Shown here: positions 23,595 to 34,639 of the stretch, one piece after another
Layout of the letters: each line of letters opens with the position of its first letter
Numbering within the stretch: position 1 is the first letter of the stretch
Origin: Coix lacryma-jobi var. lacryma-jobi
Taxonomy: Eukaryota > Streptophyta > Magnoliopsida > Poales > Poaceae
Length of the DNA: 64,000 nt
Direction of reading: 5' to 3'
Assembly: GCA_009763385.1 (NCBI GenBank)
Contig: CM019824.1
Span: 144,653,705 to 144,717,704 of the forward strand
Translations under genes and position numbers: made by a program
The notes under the pieces: generated by a model
Told to the model about the DNA's origin: nothing
Database searches by the model: none
The model's input: only the letters and a program-made list of their open reading frames with translations

Positions 23595-23847
23595 CCAGGT
23601 TTGGGCCTCAAAACCTGGGTGCTGGGTTTCCAGGTTGAGCCACAAAACCTGGGCGTGACGGTTTCCAGGTTGAGCCTCAAAACCTGGGCGTGGGCCGGTT
23701 TCCGAGTTTGGGCCTCAAAACTCGGGCGCGGACGGTTTCCGAGTTTGGCCACAAAACTCGGGCTGGAGGCTGGTTTCCCGGTTTGGGCCTCAAAACCGGG
23801 GGCTGATGGAAAAGGCTGGTTTCCCGGTTTGGGCCGCAAAACCGGGG
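23595..23847 (+). repeat. seven-unit hairpin array in F LTR (copy 1)
   Basis: Seven tandem units of 33-45 bases each form a stem with a short GC-rich loop. Three units have stem CCAGGTTT/AAACCTGG, two CCGAGTTT/AAACTCGG and two CCCGGTTT/AAACCGGG; both arms change together. The identical array is in the 3' LTR at 31757-32009. Confidence 0.9.
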
Positions 23848-24616
23848 GTGCAGAGTGGTGGCGGCACGTGGCGGCGATCTGAAGGTTGCGTGGAGGCGAC
23901 GCGGAAGACCGTGCGGGCGTGGCCGTCGGATCTACCTACCACCAGCGGGTGGACTAGAATAGCCTTAGGGTTAGGCTGGTCTGCTCTGTAAATACAGTAG
24001 TGAGGGGTAGAGTAGGAAATAGACTTAGGCTAGGTTAGTATAAGTAGTCCAGGGGAGACACCCTCCTCCCCATCTCAATCTCAGTTAGAGCTTTCATTTC
24101 CTAGGGTTTCCACTCTCCCACACCCCTGCTTTAGCTAGTTGAGATCCGCAGAGAGACTCCACTCTGTGTACTGTTGATTCGAGGAAGTGAGGCCGTATCC
24201 TCACCTTGGATCCCATCTCTTGGTGTCAATTCGCGTTTTGATTTCATGTTCATCATGTTCTTCGCGGATTGCTTTGTGCCTTGAGTTTTCCCGTCGCTTG
24301 ATCTTTGTGCTCGGTTCATCTTTTACGATTCCGTTTGAACTGAGTTGCTCTAGATCGTGAGGCACTTCTTTCCACCGAAAGAAATCATCTCAAACCTCAC
24401 GGTCTAGGAGATCGATCAAGTTTTAGTTTCGGGTCTCTTTTTCTTCTTTCCCCCGAATTCCTTCGATTCACCGATTTGGAGTTAGGTTCGAGCCATGATC
24501 TCTTAGAGATAGCTCACTAACCTCCTTGTGACTCCTCAGATCGAATCCCAAGCCTAGAGCACTTGATTCGGAGGAGATCGGGTTGAATCGCCGGAGTTTC
24601 AGTGCAGTCGCGGGGT

Positions 24617-24913
24617 GACCGGACGCTCTGTCGGTCTGACCGGACGCACGCTTTCAGAGTCCGGTCGTTGAGCACGGCGCCAAGCTTTTCTGCGTACTGA
24701 CCGGACGCTCTCGACCGGACGCTCTGTTTGCATTTCGACCGGACGCTACGCTTGCACTGTTTCTGGCTTTGTCGGTTTCGACCGGACGCACTGTACACGA
24801 CCGGACGCTCCGTACTCGTGAGTCCGGTCACGAACAGAGAGCTCCCAGAGCTGATTTCTGACGACCGGACGCGTCCGGTCCCTGCTGACCGGACGCTGGC
24901 CAGAGTCCGGTCG
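24617..24913 (+). repeat. GACCGGACGC palindrome cassette of F LTR (copy 1)
   Basis: At least nine ACCGGACGC motifs, with several inverse AGTCCGGTC copies, in 300 bases. The copy in the 3' LTR is at 32779-33075. It is of the CpG-rich palindrome type known from Sirevirus LTRs. Confidence 0.88.
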
Positions 24914-25187
24914 ATCCAGTTTCGCGCGTTTTCGTTCGCGGTTCGTTCGTCCTTGATCGGATTTGAGTTCCGTCTTTTGCGTTGGCTTTCTAGGGTTGTC
25001 TAGTGTCCCGCTGTGCTTCTAGGAGGCATCCACCCTACATCTAGGGTCGTGGACATTAGCAAGCTCTAGGGTTCGCTCTTGGGGTTGATTTTGGGACAGT
25101 GGCATCTAGTGTCCGAAAGGAAATTTTGAAGCTCCCATTCACCCCCCCCCCTCTGGTCGCTTTCGGGTAGCTTCTCGGTCCTTCAAT

Positions 25188-25200
25188 TGGTATCGGAGCA
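25188..25200 (+). other. primer binding site of element F
   Basis: TGGTATCGGAGCA begins two bases after the 5' LTR and resembles the initiator tRNA-Met complement, with one difference from the common TGGTATCAGAGC. Confidence 0.88.
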
Positions 25201-25248
25201 GGTTAAGGATCTTCCACCTTAGCCGGTTCCAGATCCACCGAAGGCGAC

Positions 25249-28200
25249 ATGGATCGCGGCGTGGGCAAACCGCCGTTTTTCGATGGGACGAACTATGCGT
25301 ATTGGAAGATACGTATGTCGGCCTATTTGCAGAGCTTGGGCGCTTCGATCTGGGATATTTGCAACTCCCCTGATTACGTGGTCTTGGCTGCTCGTGTGAC
25401 TCAACAGCAGGTCGATGAGCACGATGCCAATAGCCGAGCCTGTAATGCTCTTTTCTCTTGTTTGAGCATGGGTGAGTTTGATCGCGTTTCTCACCTCGCT
25501 ACGGCTCGGGAGATCTGGGACACTCTCATGCGTTTTCATGAGGGCACCTCTCAAGTCAAAACCCGACTCTACGAGTCGTTCAAGCGAGAGTATGAGAACT
25601 TTAGACATCAACCTGGCGAGAGCATAGAAAGTTTATTCGCTCGCTTTCAGGTGATTGTCAACAGGATGAGGGCTAACAGAGAGCAGTTGCCATTTGACGA
25701 TCATGAGCGTGCTTTGAAGCTTTTGCACACTCTTGACCGTTCGGTGTGGGACTCCAAGGTTCAGGCAATCATCGAATCGCCGAACTATGAGACTCTCACC
25801 TGCGACGAGCTCTTCAGTAAGCTCAAGTCCAGTGAGATTGATGCTATGGCGAGGGCTTCTTTTGAAAATCCTTCTCGCCCGTCCATGGCTTTGGTTTCCG
25901 GCTCTTCCTCTAACCCCTCAGCTGGTTTTGCGCTTTCTTCTCTCTTTTCTGTGACAGAGGACCAGCTGGAGTCTTTGGGAGATGACGAGTTGGCTTTGCT
26001 CGCCAACCGGTTCTCGCGGTTCCACAACAACCGCATGAACCGCCGTCGAGGAGGAGGACGCACGGGATGCTACGAGTGCGGCGACCCCGACCACTTCATC
26101 GCCAACTGCCCCAAGAAGAACAAGCACTTGGGCAAGGGCGAACATGGGCGCAAGCGCGACTCCAAGTACAAGGAGAAGCACGTTCCCCCAAGGCACAAGA
26201 AACGGGGCGGCTTCGACAAAGAGTACATCAAGAAGAAGTACTTGGAGAAGCAGCAAGCTGAGCAGCGCGCGTTCTTCGCCACGCTCAGCGACGTCGACGG
26301 CTCGGATGACGACTCCACCAGCTCGAGCGATGACGAGTCCGAGAAGAAGAAGAGGATGGAGGACAAGCTGAACGGCCTCTGCTTCTTCGCCGACGACGAC
26401 GGCTTCTGCACCATGGCGCTCGGAGATGAGGTCGACGGCGAGCCGGAGCGTACCCCTCGGAACGACGACGACGACGACACCTCCCAGGTAAGACGGTTGG
26501 AGGACGTTTGGTTGGTGGATTCCGGTTGTTCGAGGCACATGACCGGAAACACCAAGTGGTTCTCCAGCCTTAGCCCGGTCGCCGGAAAGGAGTACATAAC
26601 CTTCGGCGACAATAGTAAAGGTAAGGTATTGTCTCGTGGGACGGTGCGGGTTAATGAGCACTTTGTGTTGCGCGATGTTGCTCTTGTTTCTAACCTGCAT
26701 TTTAACCTTCTTTCTGTTTCGCAACTTTTTGATGATGACTATGAGATTCGTTTTAAACCGAACCTTAGTCGCATCTTAGATCCTCAGGGCGATCTTGTAT
26801 GTCTGATTTCGCCCTTTGGGAAAGTCTTTTGTGCGAATTTCTCGGAATCGTTTGGTTCTTCTCGCTGTCTTTTGGCTAGTCCTTCTTCCTCCGATCTTTG
26901 GAAGTGGCATAGGAGGCTCGGTCATTTAAGCTTCGACTTGCTTGCAAGACTTAGCTCACTTGGCCTAATCCGAGGATTGCCCAAGCTTTCGATGGAGAAG
27001 GATCTAGTTTGCCATTCTTGCAGACATGGGAAGATGGTTGCTGCTCCCCACCATCCGGTGACTAAGGTCATGACCTCGCACCCCGGAGAGCTTTTACACA
27101 TGGACCTTGTTGGTCCGGCTCGGGTGAGCTCGGTTGGTGGCAAGTGGTATGTTTTGGTTGTTGTTGACGACTTTTCGAGATATTCGTGGGTCTTCTTTTT
27201 AGCTGAGAAGACCGAGACTTTCTCCTTCGCTCGCAATCTGATTTTGCGTCTTCAGAACGAGTTCCCTTTGAACTCGATGCGAGCGATTAGAAGTGATAAT
27301 GGTTCCGAGTTTAAGAATTCGGATTTTGAGGTGTTTTGTAACCGCCTTGGTTTGGAGCATCAGTTTTCTTCCCCCTACACACCGCCCCAAAATGGTGTTG
27401 TAGAGAGGAAGAATCGGACCCTTGTTGAGATGGCCAGGACGATGCTTGATGAGCATAGGACTCCTAGGCGCTTTTGGGCCGAAGCTATGAACACTGCATG
27501 CTACATTTCGAATCGCATTTTTCTGAGAGCGTTTTTGAAGAAGACCTCTTATGAGTTGCGTTTTGGTCGCCAGCCCAAGGTGAGTTATTTTAGAGTCTTT
27601 GGTTGCCACTGTTTTATATTGAAGAAAGGCAACCTGGACAAGTTTGAGTCTCGTTCTTCTGACGGTGTGTTTTTGGGTTATGGCACTCACACTCGAGCCT
27701 ATCGTGTACTTAACCTTGACACTAACCGAGTCATGGAGACATCAGATGTCACCTTCGACGAGACTCTTGTTTGTCCCTCTTCTCGTTTTGAGCGTGCAGG
27801 TGATCATGAGGTTGGAGAGCCTCTTTTTGATGATGAGGACGAGGGTGCTGAAGGTATAGATGATCCAGCACCCCCTCCACCTGCCGTGCCGCAAAGGGCG
27901 GCCTCGACGACGACTCACGGCCCCGACACTTCTTCTTCCTGGGGGCCGTGGGATCCTCCACCTCGCGCGGTACCTTTTGTACCCGGGGTGGAACCAGCTG
28001 CTGTTGAGGGGGAGGTCACTTCTTCCCGGGAGGCGCCACGACATATCCAGCGCCAGCACCCCCCTGAACAGATGATCGGCGACATCGACGAGCGAGTTAC
28101 TCGCTCCAGGTCACAGCACATCTCGCACTTTGCTCATTCTGCGTTTGTTGCGTCTTTTGAACCCCGAGATGTTGGACACGCATTGACGGATCCGGACTGG

Positions 28201-29685
28201 GTCAATGCCATGCATGAGGAGCTAGAGAACTTTGAGCGAAATCGGGTTTGGGTTCTAGTGCCACCACCTCCTGACTGTAAACCTATTGGGACAAAATGGG
28301 TTTTTAAAAACAAGCAAGGAGAGGAGGGCCACATTGTGAGAAACAAGGCCCGGCTTGTAGCGAAGGGTTATAGTCAGAAGGAGGGGATAGATTATGAGGA
28401 GACCTTCGCTCCTGTAGCTCGTTTGGAGGCTATTAGGATACTCTTGGCTTATGCTGCATCCATGGGTTTCAAACTTTTTCAAATGGATGTCAAGAGTGTC
28501 TTCTTAAACGGCTACATTGAGGAGGAAGTCTATGTCCAGCAACCCCCCGGTTTTGAAAATCCCAAGTTTCCAAACCATGTTTTTAAACTCCACAAAGCTT
28601 TGTATGGTTTGAAACAAGCCCCTAGAGCCTGGTATGAGAGATTAAAAACCTTTTTGCTAGCTAAGGGTTTTAAAATGGGATGTGTTGATAAAACGCTCTT
28701 TCTCCTCAAGCAAGGCAAAGATACTCTCTTGGTCCAAATTTACGTGGATGATATCATTTTCGGTGGTTCTTCTCACGCTTTGGTTGCCAAGTTTGCAGAT
28801 ACTATGAGCAGGGAGTTCGAGATGAGCATGATGGGCGAGCTGACTTTCTTTCTCGGGTTGCAAATTAAGCAATCCCGAGAGGGGACGTTTGTGCACCAGG
28901 GCAAGTACACGAGGGACTTGCTGAAGCGGTTTGACATGGGTGAGGCCAAGCCTCTTCCGACGCCCATGTCGACGACGACTGCCCTGGATGCCGACACGGA
29001 TGGAGAAGCAGTAGACCAGAAGGAGTACCGCAGCATGATTGGATCGCTGCTCTACCTGACGGCGACACGGCCGGACATTCAGTTCGCCGTGTGCTTGTGC
29101 GCGCGCTTTCAGGCTTCGCCACGCACTTCTCACCGTCAGGCGGTGAAGCGCATATTCAGGTACCTTCGTTTCACGCCTGAGTTCGGGATTTGGTATTCTG
29201 CTTCCTCCACTCTCTCGCTTTGCGGTTATTCCGATGCCGATTTTGCTGGTTGTCGCATTGAGCGCAAGTCCACTTCTGGGACTTGCCAGTTTATTGGGTC
29301 TTCTCTTGTGTCGTGGTCTTCTCGCAAGCAGTCTAGTGTCGCCCAGTCTACTACGGAGGCTGAGTATGTTGCTGCGGCTAGCTGCTGTTCCCAGTTACTC
29401 TGGATGATGGCCACTTTGCGTGACTTTGGTTTGAGCTTTACTCGAGTTCCTTTGCTTTGTGACAGCACGAGTGCCATTAGCGTTGCTAAGAACCCCGTGC
29501 TTCACTCGAAAACCAAACACATTGATGTGCGCTTTCATTTCTTGAGAGACCACCAGGAGAAGGGTGATATCGACCTTCGCCATGTCGATACTCATCACCA
29601 ATTGGCTGATATTTTCACCAAGCCTTTAGACGAATCAACCTTTAATAGGTTGAGGGGTGAGCTTGGTGTGTGTTTCCCCTTTTAG
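25249..29685 (+). CDS. gag-pol: copia gag-pol polyprotein of element F, intact
   Basis: The 1478-residue polyprotein starts MDRGVGKPPFFDG, about 50 bases after the primer site. Domains in order: gag (about 1-260), a CCHC zinc knuckle CYECGDPDHFIANC (about 274-287), an acidic linker, aspartic protease with VDSGCSRHM (about 425), integrase with the HRRLGH...CHSC zinc site and catalytic D (HMDLVGP), D (RSDNGSEF) and E (NGVVERKN), then reverse transcriptase with YVDDIIFG, and RNase H with SDADFAG, TTEAEY and ADIFTKPL. Integrase before RT defines copia. It should encode every enzyme needed for reverse transcription and integration in cytoplasmic particles. No stop or frameshift is seen. Confidence 0.96.
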   Translation: MDRGVGKPPFFDGTNYAYWKIRMSAYLQSLGASIWDICNSPDYVVLAARVTQQQVDEHDANSRACNALFSCLSMGEFDRVSHLATAREIWDTLMRFHEGTSQVKTRLYESFKREYENFRHQPGESIESLFARFQVIVNRMRANREQLPFDDHERALKLLHTLDRSVWDSKVQAIIESPNYETLTCDELFSKLKSSEIDAMARASFENPSRPSMALVSGSSSNPSAGFALSSLFSVTEDQLESLGDDELALLANRFSRFHNNRMNRRRGGGRTGCYECGDPDHFIANCPKKNKHLGKGEHGRKRDSKYKEKHVPPRHKKRGGFDKEYIKKKYLEKQQAEQRAFFATLSDVDGSDDDSTSSSDDESEKKKRMEDKLNGLCFFADDDGFCTMALGDEVDGEPERTPRNDDDDDTSQVRRLEDVWLVDSGCSRHMTGNTKWFSSLSPVAGKEYITFGDNSKGKVLSRGTVRVNEHFVLRDVALVSNLHFNLLSVSQLFDDDYEIRFKPNLSRILDPQGDLVCLISPFGKVFCANFSESFGSSRCLLASPSSSDLWKWHRRLGHLSFDLLARLSSLGLIRGLPKLSMEKDLVCHSCRHGKMVAAPHHPVTKVMTSHPGELLHMDLVGPARVSSVGGKWYVLVVVDDFSRYSWVFFLAEKTETFSFARNLILRLQNEFPLNSMRAIRSDNGSEFKNSDFEVFCNRLGLEHQFSSPYTPPQNGVVERKNRTLVEMARTMLDEHRTPRRFWAEAMNTACYISNRIFLRAFLKKTSYELRFGRQPKVSYFRVFGCHCFILKKGNLDKFESRSSDGVFLGYGTHTRAYRVLNLDTNRVMETSDVTFDETLVCPSSRFERAGDHEVGEPLFDDEDEGAEGIDDPAPPPPAVPQRAASTTTHGPDTSSSWGPWDPPPRAVPFVPGVEPAAVEGEVTSSREAPRHIQRQHPPEQMIGDIDERVTRSRSQHISHFAHSAFVASFEPRDVGHALTDPDWVNAMHEELENFERNRVWVLVPPPPDCKPIGTKWVFKNKQGEEGHIVRNKARLVAKGYSQKEGIDYEETFAPVARLEAIRILLAYAASMGFKLFQMDVKSVFLNGYIEEEVYVQQPPGFENPKFPNHVFKLHKALYGLKQAPRAWYERLKTFLLAKGFKMGCVDKTLFLLKQGKDTLLVQIYVDDIIFGGSSHALVAKFADTMSREFEMSMMGELTFFLGLQIKQSREGTFVHQGKYTRDLLKRFDMGEAKPLPTPMSTTTALDADTDGEAVDQKEYRSMIGSLLYLTATRPDIQFAVCLCARFQASPRTSHRQAVKRIFRYLRFTPEFGIWYSASSTLSLCGYSDADFAGCRIERKSTSGTCQFIGSSLVSWSSRKQSSVAQSTTEAEYVAAASCCSQLLWMMATLRDFGLSFTRVPLLCDSTSAISVAKNPVLHSKTKHIDVRFHFLRDHQEKGDIDLRHVDTHHQLADIFTKPLDESTFNRLRGELGVCFPF

Positions 29686-31338
29686 ATGGGGGAAGCATTT
29701 TGAGATGTACAGACTGACTCTTTTATTTTGAGGCTCTTTTCTTTTGAGTTTCTTGAGTCTTTCCAATTGGTATCTTCCTTCTTTCAGTTTTGTGTCGGAC
29801 ATACGCATTTACGTTCTGAGCTTTATGTCTATATTCACTAGAATGTAATTATGCTCTTGTTAGTATTGCTCCGATACTTATGATGATGCTTGTAGCTTAT
29901 GCTCTTTCTGATCACTGTTACATGTTATGAGCGAGCTATTTTTTGGAATGGTGAATTATGCCTAATGTACATAAATCTGAAAATGTTCACCATTGAGATA
30001 TGCAACTAGCATGTGTAGGGTGTGTTGAGTCCATTCCTGCTTTTCATATATGCCAGGTTGCTATGTCTCTAGTTCTGAGTCATTCTCTTGCTTGGTTGTT
30101 CATAACTTGCTTAAAATCTGAACCAAGTATTGTTGAATTGAAAAGATCGAGATGGGATTGCTTGTCAACACCTCATGGTATTGAGATTGTTTCTCATTGC
30201 ACTTTGAGTTAAACTTGAGCCATGTAGTGTATGACCGAAACCGTTGCTTTAAGCTTCTGATTGCTTCGGCATAGGCTTCGCACGGTTGAAAAGTTAGGCA
30301 ATGACAAGCTTTCAACCTCTCGCAATCACATGCCAAAAATGAACTTGTGAATTCTTTTACCGCTGCAACTCCGATATGAATTTGAAATCACAAGTATATG
30401 CTTCATTCCTATGCATGATGATTGAACTTTGCTAGGGGTAGTTCACCTTGTATATATGCTTAGCACTTGTTTGGATTCCTTCTATACATGTCTAGTGCTA
30501 TTTTGATGGTGACTATCTTTTTGGCTTAAAACTGCTCACATGCTCATATGCTTCATATTTCGTATAAGTGATCAGTTTGAGCCTTTGCTATTTGAGTGCT
30601 TAATTGAGATGTTGGAGCTATACTGATTAGAGCATCTTTGCACTCTTTTGACTATATACTTGAAGCTCCTAACTTGCATTTTGACTCCATATGCATTGTG
30701 GACGGAGATCTTGTGTTCAGGGGGAGTTTATGTGAAGAGAGTTGCTTCTCCGATACCTTTTGGCCTTGATAAGTGCATTTTCAACTAGGGGGAGAAATTT
30801 ACGCAAATCATATGCCCTGAAAATCTTTTGTCCTAGTTGCTTGCATTTGTCGTGGGGGAGTTTGCTAGTTGTGTTGAGCCGTTGCCTCTGTCTTGAGGGA
30901 CTAGCAAACGTTCCTAGCTTTTCATGAGCTTTCATAAGCTTTTTCATTTGGCTTTCAATTGGTATCGTCTGGTGTGCTTTCCCATTTGTTTTGGGTTGAT
31001 TTCCAATTGGTTCGGAGTGATTTTCTTGCTAGTTGTGTTGAGCCTCTGTGCCTCTATCTTGAGGGACTAGCATTTTGCTTCTGTTGTCCTCCGATCTTCA
31101 ATTGGTATCTGCTAGCGGTGTTGAGCCTGTTCTACCTCTTCTTGAGGGCTAGCTTTGCTTTGCTTGGTTGCGTCGAGCCGTTGCCCATGTCTTTGGGGAC
31201 CAAGTTTTCGCTTCATCCACTTGACCTTCTTTGGCTTTTGTTAGGCTTTTGGGTCATTTGGTTGGGTTTTCTCCTCCCACTCCTTCCTACCTCCTTCTTC
31301 CTATTCATGATTTGTTGTGGAGTTGACAATGCACTCAT
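29686..31338 (+). other. 3' non-coding region of element F with PPT-like and PBS-like repeats
   Basis: No envelope-like ORF is present. GGGGGAG tracts recur at about 30720, 30790 and 30855. CAATTGGTATC, which matches the LTR/primer-site junction, occurs near 29764, 30957 and 31098. A repeat built on GTTGAGCC...CTTGAGGGACTAGC occurs about four times between 30870 and 31205. Confidence 0.7.
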
Positions 31339-31350
31339 CAAGGGGGAGAT
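31339..31350 (+). other. polypurine tract of element F
   Basis: CAAGGGGGAGAT lies immediately before the 3' LTR. Confidence 0.85.
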
Positions 31351-33347
31351 TGCGGATACATGGGTGTATGCCGAGTCTCTGTGTGATGAGTGATTGTCAA
31401 CGGAGATGATGCGCATGTTCTTTGGCCTGTGTTGTGCAGGTGTCGAGCTCGGAGACAGTGATCGATGGCGGGTGAAGGTCAAGTTGCGACGTGCCGTGCC
31501 GACGGACCGGGCGCGATGAAGGATGGGCGTGCCGTGCGGCGGACGTGCCATGCCGATGTATCGGACGGTGAAGGGCGGACGTGGACTTGGACTGATGGAC
31601 TGGAGGCCGGAGGATCAGCTGTGGTGGCTGGCAGCCTGCGACAGCGACAAGCGGAGAAGTGCGATCATGTCGGTGGAAGGGGTGCACAGGCGGTGCATCC
31701 CCTCTACGACGCCGGTTTGTTGGTAGAGCCCGGGAAAAACCAACGGTGGACGGTTTCCAGGTTTGGGCCTCAAAACCTGGGTGCTGGGTTTCCAGGTTGA
31801 GCCACAAAACCTGGGCGTGACGGTTTCCAGGTTGAGCCTCAAAACCTGGGCGTGGGCCGGTTTCCGAGTTTGGGCCTCAAAACTCGGGCGCGGACGGTTT
31901 CCGAGTTTGGCCACAAAACTCGGGCTGGAGGCTGGTTTCCCGGTTTGGGCCTCAAAACCGGGGGCTGATGGAAAAGGCTGGTTTCCCGGTTTGGGCCGCA
32001 AAACCGGGGGTGCAGAGTGGTGGCGGCACGTGGCGGCGATCTGAAGGTTGCGTGGAGGCGACGCGGAAGACCGTGCGGGCGTGGCCGTCGGATCTACCTA
32101 CCACCAGCGGGTGGACTAGAATAGCCTTAGGGTTAGGCTGGTCTGCTCTGTAAATACAGTAGTGAGGGGTAGAGTAGGAAATAGACTTAGGCTAGGTTAG
32201 TATAAGTAGTCCAGGGGAGACACCCTCCTCCCCATCTCAATCTCAGTTAGAGCTTTCATTTCCTAGGGTTTCCACTCTCCCACACCCCTGCTTTAGCTAG
32301 TTGAGATCCGCAGAGAGACTCCACTCTGTGTACTGTTGATTCGAGGAAGTGAGGCCGTATCCTCACCTTGGATCCCATCTCTTGGTGTCAATTCGCGTTT
32401 TGATTTCATGTTCATCATGTTCTTCGCGGATTGCTTTGTGCCTTGAGTTTTCCCGTCGCTTGATCTTTGTGCTCGGTTCATCTTTTACGATTCCGTTTGA
32501 ACTGAGTTGCTCTAGATCGTGAGGCACTTCTTTCCACCGAAAGAAATCATCTCAAACCTCACGGTCTAGGAGATCGATCAAGTTTTAGTTTCGGGTCTCT
32601 TTTTCTTCTTTCCCCCGAATTCCTTCGATTCACCGATTTGGAGTTAGGTTCGAGCCATGATCTCTTAGAGATAGCTCACTAACCTCCTTGTGACTCCTCA
32701 GATCGAATCCCAAGCCTAGAGCACTTGATTCGGAGGAGATCGGGTTGAATCGCCGGAGTTTCAGTGCAGTCGCGGGGTGACCGGACGCTCTGTCGGTCTG
32801 ACCGGACGCACGCTTTCAGAGTCCGGTCGTTGAGCACGGCGCCAAGCTTTTCTGCGTACTGACCGGACGCTCTCGACCGGACGCTCTGTTTGCATTTCGA
32901 CCGGACGCTACGCTTGCACTGTTTCTGGCTTTGTCGGTTTCGACCGGACGCACTGTACACGACCGGACGCTCCGTACTCGTGAGTCCGGTCACGAACAGA
33001 GAGCTCCCAGAGCTGATTTCTGACGACCGGACGCGTCCGGTCCCTGCTGACCGGACGCTGGCCAGAGTCCGGTCGATCCAGTTTCGCGCGTTTTCGTTCG
33101 CGGTTCGTTCGTCCTTGATCGGATTTGAGTTCCGTCTTTTGCGTTGGCTTTCTAGGGTTGTCTAGTGTCCCGCTGTGCTTCTAGGAGGCATCCACCCTAC
33201 ATCTAGGGTCGTGGACATTAGCAAGCTCTAGGGTTCGCTCTTGGGGTTGATTTTGGGACAGTGGCATCTAGTGTCCGAAAGGAAATTTTGAAGCTCCCAT
33301 TCACCCCCCCCCCTCTGGTCGCTTTCGGGTAGCTTCTCGGTCCTTCA
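31351..33347 (+). repeat. 3' LTR of element F
   Basis: Same length as the 5' LTR, and all stretches compared are identical, including the hairpin array (31757-32009), palindrome cassette (32779-33075) and C run. Confidence 0.93.
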
Positions 33348-33352
33348 TGGCG

Positions 33353-33980
33353 GCACGCTGGATTCATCCTTGGCCAGCGACCCCGACTCCTCTACCGCCT
33401 GGGAATCAGGAACGGTACTCGAGGCTGTTGCATCTAGTTTCGTTTTCCTACAAACAGATGAATACTCATGCTAGTATCAGCAATTTGTGAACACTCTACA
33501 AAAGCTGAAAACTTACTTCACGAGCTTCAATGGCTTCGGCAACTTCAAGAGAGACTGCTTCAGAAGCGGATCCGGAACCGGAGTTTCTTCATGGATTACA
33601 TCACTTGAAGTCCCTTGAGTTGTCTCAGCATCTGGTACATTGCCATATATAAGACAAGAGTTTATCAAAATCCAGATACAAAAGGACTATAGAGTACTCG
33701 GGTTTCCCCTTACCAGGAGCACCCATATTACAGTGCTTTTCAGCCAGAGCTGGTGACAAAAGTACTTTTCGAATAGCACGGCGCCTACCAGTGCGAGCCT
33801 TCTTTGGGATAGTTTCCCTGGCGTCTTGAAGTGGAGTCGGCGACCTTTTCCGGCTACCCTCAGCTTCCGGGTCTATAAGCATGACATCAGAGTCAGTTGA
33901 ATCTGTGTCAAGCCAGTCAAGATCTTCAGGAGAGCTCGGTTTGTTAGAAGATCCTCACTTCGGATAGGACCCTCCAAAAC
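33353..33980 (-). pseudogene. antisense gene of element B, middle exons with two introns
   Basis: Reading from 33980 leftward, the frame encodes an acidic then basic linker (SPEDLDWLDTDSTDSDVM, PKKARTGRRRAIRK). Two canonical GT-AG introns can be placed at 33713-33632 (82 bases, GTAAGG...CCAG) and 33516-33448 (69 bases, GTAAGT...TGTAG). Removing both gives one open frame that continues, through the F target duplication, into 23188 and beyond. That frame agreement is the main evidence that this is a spliced gene. The basic PKKARTGRRR stretch could be a nuclear signal. Element G separates it from the N-terminal exons at 43378-44463. Confidence 0.65.
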
Positions 33981-34632
33981 TGTGACACCCAGAAAAATCG
34001 CTTTTGAGAAAATAGAATTTAATATGAATTTATTTATTTGTTTTCATGCAACACATAGGCCAAATAATAAATTTTTGGTGAATTAATAAAATATCTCGGA
34101 GTTCAAAAACATTTTTGTTGCATTCATGCTGGAGCATAATATTTTGCTTGAGTGTAGGAATAGTGCTGAGTGGTTCAAATTCAAATTTGATTTGAATTTG
34201 GGCAAATTTTCAAAAGAAAAAAATAAAAGAAAAGGTTTTTCTTTTTCTCCATCTCTTCCTCACCCTTTTGGCCCAGCCGGCGATGCGGCCCAGCCCGTGG
34301 CCGCCTCTCTCCCCCTCCCCTCCTTTCCTCGCCGCGCCAGTCGGCCCAGTCGGCCCGCTCCGCGCCTGCCTCCCCGCTCGCCCTCGCGCGGCCCAGCGCG
34401 CTCACCCCCGGCCCGCTCGCCCCGCGCAGCGCGCAAGCGCAGCCGCGCCCGCCCGCCTGCCACCCCGGCCCCACCTGTCAGCCACGCGCCCCTTCCCCTA
34501 CCTCGTGACGCTCAGCGTCCGCGCCGCCGCACCCCTCCTCTCCCGAAACCGCCGCGGGAGTGGCCTTTATGGTCACTCGGCTTCAATCAACGGTGGAGCT
34601 CTTCCCCGACTCCTCACTGTCCACCCGAGCCC

Positions 34633-34639
34633 TATAAAG
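34633..34639 (+). promoter_or_regulatory. TATA box in 5' LTR of element G
   Basis: GAGCCCTATAAAGCCCCGGG, a clear plant TATA context. It is repeated in the 3' LTR at 41019. Confidence 0.65.

Larger units (their letters stand above)
23189..25185 (+). repeat. 5' LTR of element F
   Basis: Starts TGCGGATACATGG and ends GGTCCTTCA. It contains a hairpin array (23595-23847), a possible TATA-like TAGTATAAGTAG near 24036-24047, and the GACCGGACGC cassette (24617-24913). A run of C residues lies just before the end (25143-25151), as in other Sirevirus-type LTRs here. Confidence 0.93.
23189..33347 (+). mobile_element. Intact copia/Sirevirus-type retrotransposon F (10.16 kb)
   Basis: LTRs at 23189-25185 and 31351-33347 are both 1997 bp and every feature I compared has the same offset of 8162. 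The target duplication TGGCG is perfect (23184-23188 and 33348-33352). The element has a primer binding site, an uninterrupted 1478-codon gag-pol and a polypurine tract, so it looks complete and recently inserted. It sits inside the antisense gene of element B. Confidence 0.95.

Noticed and set aside
24617..24913. Bacterial-type operator array
   Set aside because: CpG-rich palindromes are a known Sirevirus LTR property and both LTRs carry them.
25188..25200. tRNA gene at the primer site
   Set aside because: Only the short tRNA 3'-end complement is present; there is no cloverleaf.
25918..26724. 268-codon minus ORF inside F gag-pol
   Set aside because: A shadow of the coding frame on the other strand; gag-pol carries all the recognised motifs.
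29686..31350. Envelope-like gene downstream of F pol
   Set aside because: Some Sireviruses carry one, but here every frame is short and no membrane segments or conserved ORF are seen.
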